From: an uncultured cyanobacterium
GTDB taxonomy: Bacteria > Cyanobacteriota > Cyanobacteriia > Cyanobacteriales > Geitlerinemataceae
Assembly (NCBI GenBank): GCA_937121005.1
Contig: CAKZKB010000706.1
Span: forward strand, 1 to 7,841
Length of the DNA: 7,841 nucleotides
Reading direction: 5' to 3'
Part shown: positions 1-4,590 of the stretch, piece by piece
Layout of the letters: each line of letters opens with the position of its first letter
How positions within the stretch are numbered: position 1 is the first letter of the stretch
Program-made: the position numbers and the translations under genes
The notes under the pieces: generated by a model
The model's input: the letters and a program-made list of their open reading frames with translations, nothing else
Database searches by the model: none
What the model was told of the DNA's origin: nothing

Positions 1-1
1 A

Positions 2-325
2 ATCGACAATTGGTCGGCGGTGGTGGGCAAAGATCGCATTAACTGGCAAGTCGATCCGCCTCCAGATCTGGTTGTCGAAATTGATGTCACTAACTATACG
101 GATGTAGAGGATTACGCCGCTTACAATGTCCCGGAGGTGTGGTTGTGGAAGCGAGGAAAGTTGGAGATTTATGGACTGCAAAATCGGGAGTACAAAGCGC
201 GATCGCGCAGTCAGTATTTCCCAGAGTTAGAGATAAGCGCGATCGCGATCGATCTGGTTCGCAAAGCCAGCGATCGCGGTACGGGAGTGGCGATCGCTTC
301 GCTCCAATTAAAAATTAAAAATTAA
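2..325 (+). CDS. Uma2-family protein, C-terminal part (5' end outside window)
   Basis: The frame is open from base 2, so the true start lies upstream of the window and about 107 C-terminal residues are visible. The block reading DPPPDLVVEIDVTN, followed by a Tyr-rich helix and VPEVWLWKRGKLEIYGL, is the family signature of Uma2 (DUF820). These are small PD-(D/E)XK nuclease-like proteins present in many copies in cyanobacterial genomes. The Asp of PPPD and the Glu of VVEI fit the usual acidic active-site positions, and FPEL near the end is also typical. The last residues (LQLKIKN) are encoded by a dispersed 16-bp repeat running into an A/T heptad repeat, so the natural C-terminus may have been replaced or extended by repeat DNA. 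Four perfect GCGATCGC sites lie at 199-297. The family assignment is firm; the biological role of Uma2 proteins is not settled. Confidence 0.85.
   Translation: MDNWSAVVGKDRINWQVDPPPDLVVEIDVTNYTDVEDYAAYNVPEVWLWKRGKLEIYGLQNREYKARSRSQYFPELEISAIAIDLVRKASDRGTGVAIASLQLKIKN
294..309 (+). repeat. Dispersed 16-bp repeat, copy 1 (TCGCTTCGCTCCAATT)
   Basis: This 16-mer is identical to 7541-7556 and matches the reverse complement of 3952-3967 with one mismatch. Here it encodes the last residues of the Uma2 protein and runs directly into the A/T heptad repeat. Confidence 0.75.
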
Positions 326-332
326 AAATTTA
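306..332. repeat. A/T heptad tandem repeat (AATTAAA)n
   Basis: Three AATTAAA units and a degenerate AATTTAG unit stand in tandem. The Uma2 stop codon (TAA, 323-325) lies inside the repeat. The complementary heptad (TTTTTAA) occurs in tandem at 2523-2550. Heptanucleotide tandem repeats (STRR type) are known from filamentous cyanobacteria. Confidence 0.7.
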
Positions 333-373
333 GCCCCCGTTTCTAAAGCCCGAGGCTTGTGACGAGACTGCAC

Positions 374-379
374 TATAAT
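374..379 (+). promoter_or_regulatory. Possible -10 box TATAAT
   Basis: A perfect TATAAT is followed by a T-run, but no acceptable -35 box lies 16-18 bp upstream (TTGTGA at 357-362 is only 11 bp away). Downstream there is only a 17-codon ORF (392-445) before the converging cytochrome gene. It is a weak call based on the hexamer alone. Confidence 0.2.
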
Positions 380-434
380 ATTTTTTCACGAATGAATTCG
401 GAGGCTTACATCCGCGATCTTATCGGTCAATTCT

Positions 435-1022
435 TCAGCGATTAAAGGCTTTCATCCACTTGCGCCAGATCGATTTTGCTACCTTTTGTTGCTGGAAAAC
501 GTGCAGGATAATAAAGGCCAGAAAAACATAGGCAGACCAAAAATGCAAATTGCGTCCCAAATCGACTAAATCGCTGTTCTGTGGAAAAATATCGGGAACG
601 GCCACGCCTAAAAAACGGACGTTATTACTTTGATAGGAGTTGGACAATAAAAAGCCACTGAGGGGAACAGCGAGCATAAACAGATATAAACTGCCGTGCA
701 ACGCTGCTTTTCGCCACCATTCGGGTGTCAGTTTGGGAGTGCGTCGCGTATATTTTTTCCAGCACACTTTAAGTAAAATAGCAATGCGCCAAAGCAGCAA
801 ACCTGTCACTAAAACGCCCATGCTTTTATGAAAATCGTAAGTGAGGGGGCGCAAGGGAAATTCCCTCGGCCAGTCTGCCATAAAAAAGCCGGTGACAAAT
901 AGGACAAAATAGCACCAAGAGGCACTCCAGTGGATGGCCATGAGATGCTGGAACGCACTGTTTAGACGGGGCGATCGCGATCGCGGGGGAATAGGAGAAA
1001 GGGGAGGTTGGGGGGAAGTCAT
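435..1022 (-). CDS. Cytochrome b561 (CybB-like), di-haem membrane protein
   Basis: This is a 195-residue integral membrane protein with four hydrophobic helices at about residues 31-50, 66-86, 109-127 and 161-178. The histidine pattern matches the bacterial cytochrome b561 family: His31 in an IHW motif opening helix 1, His65 at the start of helix 2, and His160 and His174 bracketing helix 4. These are the expected axial ligands of two b-type haems, as in E. coli CybB. Proteins of this family pass electrons between the quinol pool and acceptors in the membrane. I start it at the ATG at 1022 rather than the upstream start at 1094, because the extra 24 codons are translated heptad repeat (IVHCSLLIE). 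There is no Shine-Dalgarno sequence before this ATG. The N-terminus is Pro/Arg rich for about 20 residues. DUF433 lies 159 bp upstream on the same strand. Confidence 0.85.
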   Translation of the reverse strand: MTSPQPPLSPIPPRSRSPRLNSAFQHLMAIHWSASWCYFVLFVTGFFMADWPREFPLRPLTYDFHKSMGVLVTGLLLWRIAILLKVCWKKYTRRTPKLTPEWWRKAALHGSLYLFMLAVPLSGFLLSNSYQSNNVRFLGVAVPDIFPQNSDLVDLGRNLHFWSAYVFLAFIILHVFQQQKVAKSIWRKWMKAFNR

Positions 1023-1056
1023 TTCAATGAGCAATGAACAATGAACAATGAGCAAT
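1022..1056 (-). repeat. Heptad tandem repeat (ATTGTTC/ATTGCTC), copy 1
   Basis: Read on the minus strand, four 7-bp units ATTGCTC, ATTGTTC, ATTGTTC, ATTGCTC are followed by ATTGAAA, whose last base is the A of the cytochrome start codon ATGAC. The same family, in the same position relative to ATGAC, occurs at 4556-4590, and a related copy lies at 6895-6927. Confidence 0.8.
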
Positions 1057-1119
1057 ACCTCGGACTGAAAGCAGTAGGTTGGTAAGAAGCTCAAAGCAGA
1101 AGTCGAGTGCCTACACCAG

Positions 1120-1125
1120 TTTATA
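1120..1125 (-). promoter_or_regulatory. Possible -10 box (TATAAA) for the cytochrome gene
   Basis: On the minus strand TATAAA lies about 100 bp upstream of the cytochrome ATG, inside the 159-bp gap after DUF433. No convincing -35 element is seen, so co-transcription with the DUF433 gene is an equal possibility. Confidence 0.2.
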
Positions 1126-1181
1126 CCAGAATATCTGAATGGTTCGGATTTTGCGATTTCGAGCGAGATAAATCTTTAATT

Positions 1182-1691
1182 TTATGTCGATATCGAACTG
1201 GGTAAAGAGGACGAGTCGAGATCGGTGGTATTGTTTTCGGTAGCGGGAAATAGGTCTTCGGTGGCGGGAAAATCGATGGATTCTTCGCGATCGACTCCGG
1301 CTGCCATGGCAGCGCGATCGCGCAGTCGATCCGCTCGTTCCTTGTCGGTTTCGTCGCTTAACGCATCGTCCACTCGCTCGACAAAATTGGTTTTTCCTTG
1401 TTCGACATCGGATAGGGTATTGATATTGTCGTCGTTGGCTTCATCTGCTGTGCGATCGCGATCGATATACTCGTCAATTTCGGCTCGATTGTCGCAGTAG
1501 TAACTCAAAGCAGCGAACACTTGCGCTAAAGTTAACGGGGGAAATCGTGCGGGGATGTTTTCGGGAGAAACCCCAGTATGCCAAGCCGCGACAATAGTAC
1601 GCACGGGGATCTGAGTGCCCTCGATCGTGGGTTCGCCACTGAGAATGTTAGCATCGGTGACAATATGGCGATAGGGGGTCGATGGTTCCAT
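1182..1691 (-). CDS. DUF433 family protein with long acidic C-terminal extension
   Basis: The protein has 169 residues. Residues 1-78 or so are a DUF433 domain: ILSGEPTIEGTQIPVRTIV, then GVSPENIPARFPPLTLAQV and a closing FAALSYYCDN, which are the family landmarks. DUF433 proteins are small, winged-helix-like and often regarded as antitoxins, commonly next to a DUF5615 PIN-like toxin. No such partner is present here on either side. Family members are usually about 75-110 residues. The remaining 85 or so residues are an added tail, rich in Asp, Glu, Ser and Thr, with a short internal duplication (FPATEDL then FPATENN). The start is the ATG at 1691, just before the conserved domain and about 30 bp after a promoter with both boxes. 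Domain assignment is firm; antitoxin function here is inference and weakly supported without a toxin. Confidence 0.8.
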   Translation of the reverse strand: MEPSTPYRHIVTDANILSGEPTIEGTQIPVRTIVAAWHTGVSPENIPARFPPLTLAQVFAALSYYCDNRAEIDEYIDRDRTADEANDDNINTLSDVEQGKTNFVERVDDALSDETDKERADRLRDRAAMAAGVDREESIDFPATEDLFPATENNTTDLDSSSLPSSIST

Positions 1692-1726
1692 CTGAAAAAC
1701 TGCCTTGGCCGCTCTCGATACCGACT

Positions 1727-1755
1727 AGGATAGCACGATCGCGGCTATGCTACAA
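1727..1755 (-). promoter_or_regulatory. Promoter for the DUF433 gene (TTGTAG-17-TATCCT)
   Basis: On the minus strand the -35 box TTGTAG (1750-1755) and the -10 box TATCCT (1727-1732) are exactly 17 bp apart, with TGC just before the -10 box (extended -10). The predicted transcript would have a leader of about 30 nt before the ATG at 1691. The -35 box overlaps the -10 box of the opposite promoter. Confidence 0.45.
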
Positions 1756-1756
1756 T
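1748..1756 (+). promoter_or_regulatory. Extended -10 promoter (TGC TACAAT) for the 191-codon gene
   Basis: TACAAT at 1751-1756 is preceded by TGC, giving an extended -10 element. No good -35 is seen at 16-18 bp. A Shine-Dalgarno GGAG (1774-1777) and an ATG (1787) follow at sensible distances. Confidence 0.4.
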
Positions 1757-1786
1757 AGAAAGTTAGATAGGCTGGAGCGAACCTCG

Positions 1787-2362
1787 ATGAGCGTCAAAGA
1801 ACTCGAAGCATTTTTAGCACACAAAGAACGAGAAGAACGAGAATGGGAACATCCCGATCGCGAAGCGGTAAAGGTAGAGTGGTTGGGTTACGTTCGGCAG
1901 TTTTACGATCGCGTCCTTAATGAATGGTTGTCAGAATTAATCGCAGCCGAAAAAGTTGCGTATGAATTTCAATCCATGACACTGAATGAAGAGCATTTAG
2001 GAGTTTACCAAATTGATACCCTGGTTTTACGCTTGGCTGACCAAGAAGTCGCGATCGAGCCGATCGGTCGGATGGTTTTAGGTGTGAGAGGTCGCATTGA
2101 TATGGAAGGTGTGGCAGGAAAAGTGACGTTTGTTCTCGTCGATCGAGATGCTAAAAACAAGGGCACTGCAATTAAAGCCAACATTCAAAATATAAAAGAT
2201 GCCGATTTGATAGAACACCTCAGCGCGGATGTCAAAACGAGCGAACAGCCTTTGCAGCCAGAGCTTGCATGGAAAATTTCCCCTCCTCCACCGAGCAAGC
2301 ATTTAATCGATCTCAACGAAGATACTTTTTCTGACGCGCTGCTAGAGGTATTGCATGGATAG
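1787..2362 (+). CDS. Unrecognised 191-aa soluble protein
   Basis: I do not recognise the family. The start is the ATG at 1787: a clear GGAG lies 9 bp upstream, an extended -10 box lies about 30 bp upstream, and the frame before this ATG (to 1682) would run through the promoter and looks non-coding. Residues 1-30 are very rich in Glu, Lys and Arg (KELEAFLAHKEREEREWE) and probably form a helix or short coiled coil. The middle part (about 70-130) alternates hydrophobic and charged residues in a way that suggests beta strands, with a Gly-rich turn (GRMVLGVRGRIDMEGVAGK). There is no signal peptide, no membrane segment and no Cys/His metal motif. Codon use and HIP1-like sites match the neighbours. 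The stop overlaps the next ORF by 8 bp, suggesting translational coupling. Confidence 0.7.
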   Translation: MSVKELEAFLAHKEREEREWEHPDREAVKVEWLGYVRQFYDRVLNEWLSELIAAEKVAYEFQSMTLNEEHLGVYQIDTLVLRLADQEVAIEPIGRMVLGVRGRIDMEGVAGKVTFVLVDRDAKNKGTAIKANIQNIKDADLIEHLSADVKTSEQPLQPELAWKISPPPPSKHLIDLNEDTFSDALLEVLHG

Positions 2363-2543
2363 AAAAATTAAAAAAGTCTCTTTATCTAACAGCAAGTTAT
2401 CTCTCGATCGCGTAGACGAGTATATGGAACTTCAATGTCTACTACGCGCTCACGTAACAAACTTACTACTGTCGGCTGTGTTTTCCCTAGACAAACAGGG
2501 AACGATCGCCGTAGAAATCCCATTTTTAATTTTTAATTTTTAA
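2355..2543 (+). CDS. Small unrecognised ORF (62 aa), overlapping the upstream gene
   Basis: The ATG lies inside the end of the preceding gene, giving an 8-bp overlap (ATGGATAG), a layout typical of translational coupling. The 62-residue product is basic at its N-terminus (MDRKIKKVSLSNSK) and has a mildly hydrophobic middle (LLRAHVTNLLLSAVFSL), too short and too polar to call a membrane helix with confidence. The last residues (FLIFNF) and the stop codon are encoded by an A/T heptad repeat, so the original C-terminus may have been lost or altered. There is no recognisable domain. The overlap is the best evidence that it is real; it may also be the decayed start of a longer gene. Confidence 0.4.
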   Translation: MDRKIKKVSLSNSKLSLDRVDEYMELQCLLRAHVTNLLLSAVFSLDKQGTIAVEIPFLIFNF

Positions 2544-2552
2544 TTTTTAATT
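2523..2552. repeat. A/T heptad tandem repeat (TTTTTAA)x4
   Basis: Four tandem TTTTTAA units end in TTG. They are the reverse complement of the heptad type at 306-332 and again contain the stop codon of the gene that runs into them (2541-2543). Confidence 0.75.
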
Positions 2553-2585
2553 GACCGATCGCGATCGCGCCGGCCCAAAGTGCGA

Positions 2586-2591
2586 TAGGAT
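2586..2591 (+). promoter_or_regulatory. Possible -10 box (TAGGAT) upstream of ndhH
   Basis: TAGGAT lies 60 bp before the ndhH start. No -35 box at the standard distance is seen (TTGACC at 2551-2556 is 29 bp away). ndhH stands alone here, so its promoter should be in this 107-bp gap, but the exact site is uncertain. Confidence 0.2.
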
Positions 2592-2650
2592 GGAGAGCGA
2601 TACAAAACGCAACATACCCAAACCGTCACCGCAACGCCCGAACAGAACGC

Positions 2651-3832
2651 ATGAAGATCGAAACCCGCACCGAGCCAATGGTGCTCAACATGGGGCCGCA
2701 CCACCCCTCCATGCACGGCGTACTCCGCCTGATCGTCACCCTCGACGGCGAGGACATCATCGACTGCGAACCCGTCATCGGCTATTTACACCGGGGAATG
2801 GAGAAAATTGCCGAAAACCGCACCAACGTCATGTTCGTTCCCTACGTCAGCCGTTGGGACTACGCGGCGGGAATGTTCAACGAAGCCATCACCGTCAACG
2901 CCCCCGAAAAGCTAGCCGGGATCGAAGTTCCCAAGCGAGCCAGCTACATTCGGGTTATCATGCTCGAGCTCAACCGCATCGCCAATCACTTGCTCTGGTT
3001 GGGGCCATTTTTAGCCGACGTGGGGGCGCAAACGCCGTTCTTCTACATTTTCCGGGAACGGGAGATGATTTACGACCTGTGGGAAGCGGCTACCGGACAG
3101 CGACTTATTAATAACAACTACTTCCGCATTGGCGGCGTAGCGGCCGATTTGCCCTACGGTTGGATCGACAAATGCCACGATTTTTGCGACTATTTCATGC
3201 CCGTCGTCGATGAGTACGAACGGCTGATCACCAACAACCCAATTTTCCGCCGTCGCGTGGAAGGGATCGGAACCATTTCTCGCGAAGAAGCCATCAACTG
3301 GGGCTTGTCCGGGCCGATGTTGCGCGGTTCTGGGGTTAAGTGGGATCTGCGTCGAGTCGATCGTTACGAATGTTACGATGACTTCGATTGGGAAGTCCAA
3401 TGGGAAACAGCCGGAGATTGTTTGGCTCGCTATTTAGTTCGCATTCGCGAAATGCGCGAGTCGGTGAAAATTCTTCGTCAAGCCCTCGATAGCATTCCTG
3501 GCGGCCCGTTTGAGAACTTGGAAGCCAAACGGATGGCCGAAGGGCCGAAGTCGGAATGGAATGGGTTCGACTATCAATTTTCCGGCAAACGGATCCCGCC
3601 TACGTTTAAAATTCCAGCCGGAGAACACTACGTCCGTTTGGAGTCGGGGAAAGGCGAGTTAGGGGTATTTATTATCGGCAACGATAATGTGTTTCCCTGG
3701 CGGTTTAAAATTCGTCCGGCGGATTTTAACAACTTGCAAATTCTCCCCCACATTCTCAAAGGGATGAAGGTTGCTGACGTGGTGGCGATTCTCGGTAGCA
3801 TCGACGTGATTATGGGATCGGTCGATCGCTAG
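2651..3832 (+). CDS. ndhH: NAD(P)H-quinone oxidoreductase subunit H (NDH-1, 49-kDa subunit)
   Basis: This 393-residue protein is full length for cyanobacterial and plastid NdhH (about 393-394 residues) and is collinear with the family from KIETRTEPMVLNMGPHHP to the terminal GSIDVIMGSVDR. NdhH is the NuoD/Nqo4-type subunit of the peripheral arm of the thylakoid NDH-1 complex, which takes part in respiration, cyclic electron flow around photosystem I and CO2 uptake. With NdhK it lines the plastoquinone-binding cavity. The GPHHPSMHG loop (residues 15-23) and the VPYVSRWDY segment carry the His and Tyr residues expected near the quinone head. Other hallmarks are LNRIANHLLWLG, REREMIYDLWEAATG and NNNYFRIGGVA. 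The ATG at 2651 fits the family N-terminus; it has no strong Shine-Dalgarno sequence. The gene stands alone with no other ndh gene nearby, as is common in cyanobacteria. Confidence 0.98.
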   Translation: MKIETRTEPMVLNMGPHHPSMHGVLRLIVTLDGEDIIDCEPVIGYLHRGMEKIAENRTNVMFVPYVSRWDYAAGMFNEAITVNAPEKLAGIEVPKRASYIRVIMLELNRIANHLLWLGPFLADVGAQTPFFYIFREREMIYDLWEAATGQRLINNNYFRIGGVAADLPYGWIDKCHDFCDYFMPVVDEYERLITNNPIFRRRVEGIGTISREEAINWGLSGPMLRGSGVKWDLRRVDRYECYDDFDWEVQWETAGDCLARYLVRIREMRESVKILRQALDSIPGGPFENLEAKRMAEGPKSEWNGFDYQFSGKRIPPTFKIPAGEHYVRLESGKGELGVFIIGNDNVFPWRFKIRPADFNNLQILPHILKGMKVADVVAILGSIDVIMGSVDR

Positions 3833-3878
3833 CATCCCTCCCTTCAAACCTCTGGGGAGAGGCATGGGAGTTGTAAAG

Positions 3879-3911
3879 TTTCATGGCGATCGCTTGACGA
3901 TCGCCATGAAA
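3879..3911. terminator. 14-bp perfect hairpin after ndhH
   Basis: TTTCATGGCGATCG (3879-3892) and its exact complement (3898-3911) flank a 5-nt loop, and the stem embeds a HIP1 core. It sits 46 bp after the ndhH stop, a position that suits transcription termination or mRNA 3'-end protection. No U-run follows on either strand, so it is not a canonical Rho-independent terminator. Confidence 0.4.
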
Positions 3912-3951
3912 TGGGTGTAATATATTCACATCTTATAATTTAGAATTCAGC

Positions 3952-3967
3952 AATTGGAGCGTAGCGA
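3952..3967 (-). repeat. Dispersed 16-bp repeat, copy 2 (inverted, one mismatch)
   Basis: The reverse complement reads TCGCTACGCTCCAATT and differs at one base from the copies at 294-309 and 7541-7556. It lies just after an AATTCAG unit (3944-3950), the heptad that is tandemly repeated at 7615-7635. The gap 3833-4104 otherwise shows the hairpin at 3879-3911 and no convincing gene. Confidence 0.6.
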
Positions 3968-4104
3968 CTAACAACTGCATAGGGAAGTAACGCCCAGTAA
4001 TGGTTTGGGCGGGTTGGGTAGTGCGAGGAGAGTTCGAGCCGTCGATCGCGACTGCAATGCAGGATTACCAAACGATCTCCAAATATTCCTAGGAGTGCTG
4101 AGAT

Positions 4105-4485
4105 ATGGAACATCTCACTCTCAGTTCGGCCTTAGCCGATTTGCCTGCTTGTCACTTTCAAGTCGAACGGCAGACTTTAGGGAAAACGTAAGCATTCAGG
4201 TCAAAGCCAGAAACCCGGTTTCTCAAAGGATAAACTCGAATTGTATCTGGCGATCGGCAAGAAACCGGGTTTCTATGCCCATTGACGATCGGACACCTGA
4301 ATAGTTACGGGAAAACTATTTTCGATCGCCTTGAAGCCCAACCCGATTTGCCTGGATCGATCGCGATCGATGGTGGCACGACAATTGGTATCGTCCCTGC
4401 GCCCCGCCGCTTTGTAGCAAAACTGGACAAATTCGGGTATCCTGCAAATAGCTCGATCGTGGGAGCGTCTGCTGCTTTGGGTTGA
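4105..4485 (+). pseudogene. Small gene split by a MITE-like insertion
   Basis: An ATG at 4105 is preceded by AGGAG (4091-4095) at 9-bp spacing. It opens a coding stretch of 28 residues (MEHLTLSSALADLPACHF and so on, ending LGKT) that stops at TAA 4189-4191, the second codon position of an inserted element. After the element, in the same frame, the sequence continues TIFDRLEAQPDLPG, then SIAIDGG, IGIVP, RRF, KLDKFGYP, to a TGA at 4483-4485. Deleting the 121-bp element and one 8-bp target duplication joins LGK to TIFDRL with no frameshift, giving about 84 residues. The PDLPG...IGI...RRF...FG pattern resembles a CBS-like input segment found at the N-terminus of some cyanobacterial signalling proteins; I hold this only loosely. 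The sequence after FGYP does not look like a natural end, so the 3' part is probably also lost. Confidence 0.7.
4188..4308. mobile_element. 121-bp MITE-like element with TIRs and 8-bp target duplication
   Basis: The left end GTAAGCATTCAGGT (4188-4201) and the reverse complement of the right end GTAACTATTCAGGT (4295-4308) match at 12 of 14 positions. The element is flanked by identical GGGAAAAC octamers (4180-4187 and 4309-4316), as expected of a target-site duplication. Internally, AGAAACCCGGTTTCT (4209-4223) and its exact reverse complement (4260-4274) form a 15-bp inverted repeat, and each arm is itself a near palindrome. There is no room for a transposase, so it would have to move with an enzyme encoded elsewhere. 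A second copy with the same architecture begins at 7737. Confidence 0.85.
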
Positions 4486-4555
4486 CAGCCGAAGCGTAAG
4501 TTCATCTGGGATCGGAGATTGCCGTTTCTTATAACTGGTGTCTTCATTCAGAGCT

Positions 4556-4590
4556 ATTGCTCATTGTTCGTTGCTCATTGTTCATTGAAA
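4556..4590 (+). repeat. Heptad tandem repeat (ATTGTTC/ATTGCTC), copy 2
   Basis: The units ATTGCTC, ATTGTTC, GTTGCTC, ATTGTTC and ATTGAAA end on the first base of the TPR-protein start codon (ATGAC). Layout and orientation relative to the gene are the same as for copy 1 at 1022-1056, although the two genes are unrelated. Confidence 0.8.

Noticed and set aside
392..445. A 17-codon ORF (MNSEAYIRDLIGQFFSD) after the TATAAT at 374
   Set aside because: It is too short to support, has no Shine-Dalgarno sequence before its ATG and overlaps the end of the cytochrome gene. It could be the remnant of a gene start.
1022..1056. Heptad arrays considered as a CRISPR array
   Set aside because: The units are 7 bp and directly adjacent, with no spacers and no cas genes.
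1075..1085. The 11-mer AGGTTGGTAAG shared by 1075-1085 and 6932-6942, near two of the heptad arrays
   Set aside because: In the second place it is conserved CheR coding sequence (AYQP), and its position and orientation relative to the heptads differ, so it is probably chance.
1682..1786. An upstream start for the 191-codon gene at 1682
   Set aside because: It would place 35 codons over the divergent promoters and has no ribosome binding site, whereas the ATG at 1787 has GGAG at good spacing.
2551..3111. A 186-codon frame overlapping the start of ndhH
   Set aside because: It is rich in Arg, His and Pro in the manner of an off-frame reading of a GC-rich gene, and it is covered by the certain ndhH frame.
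4005..4304. A 99-codon plus-strand frame in the gap after ndhH
   Set aside because: It runs through the 121-bp insertion element in a different frame from the split gene and has no ribosome binding site or recognisable protein pattern.
4486..4555. Continuation of the split gene in another frame (reading LLLWVDSRSV and onward)
   Set aside because: A frame stays open from about 4443 to 4533, but without a homologue I cannot tell a frameshifted remnant from chance.
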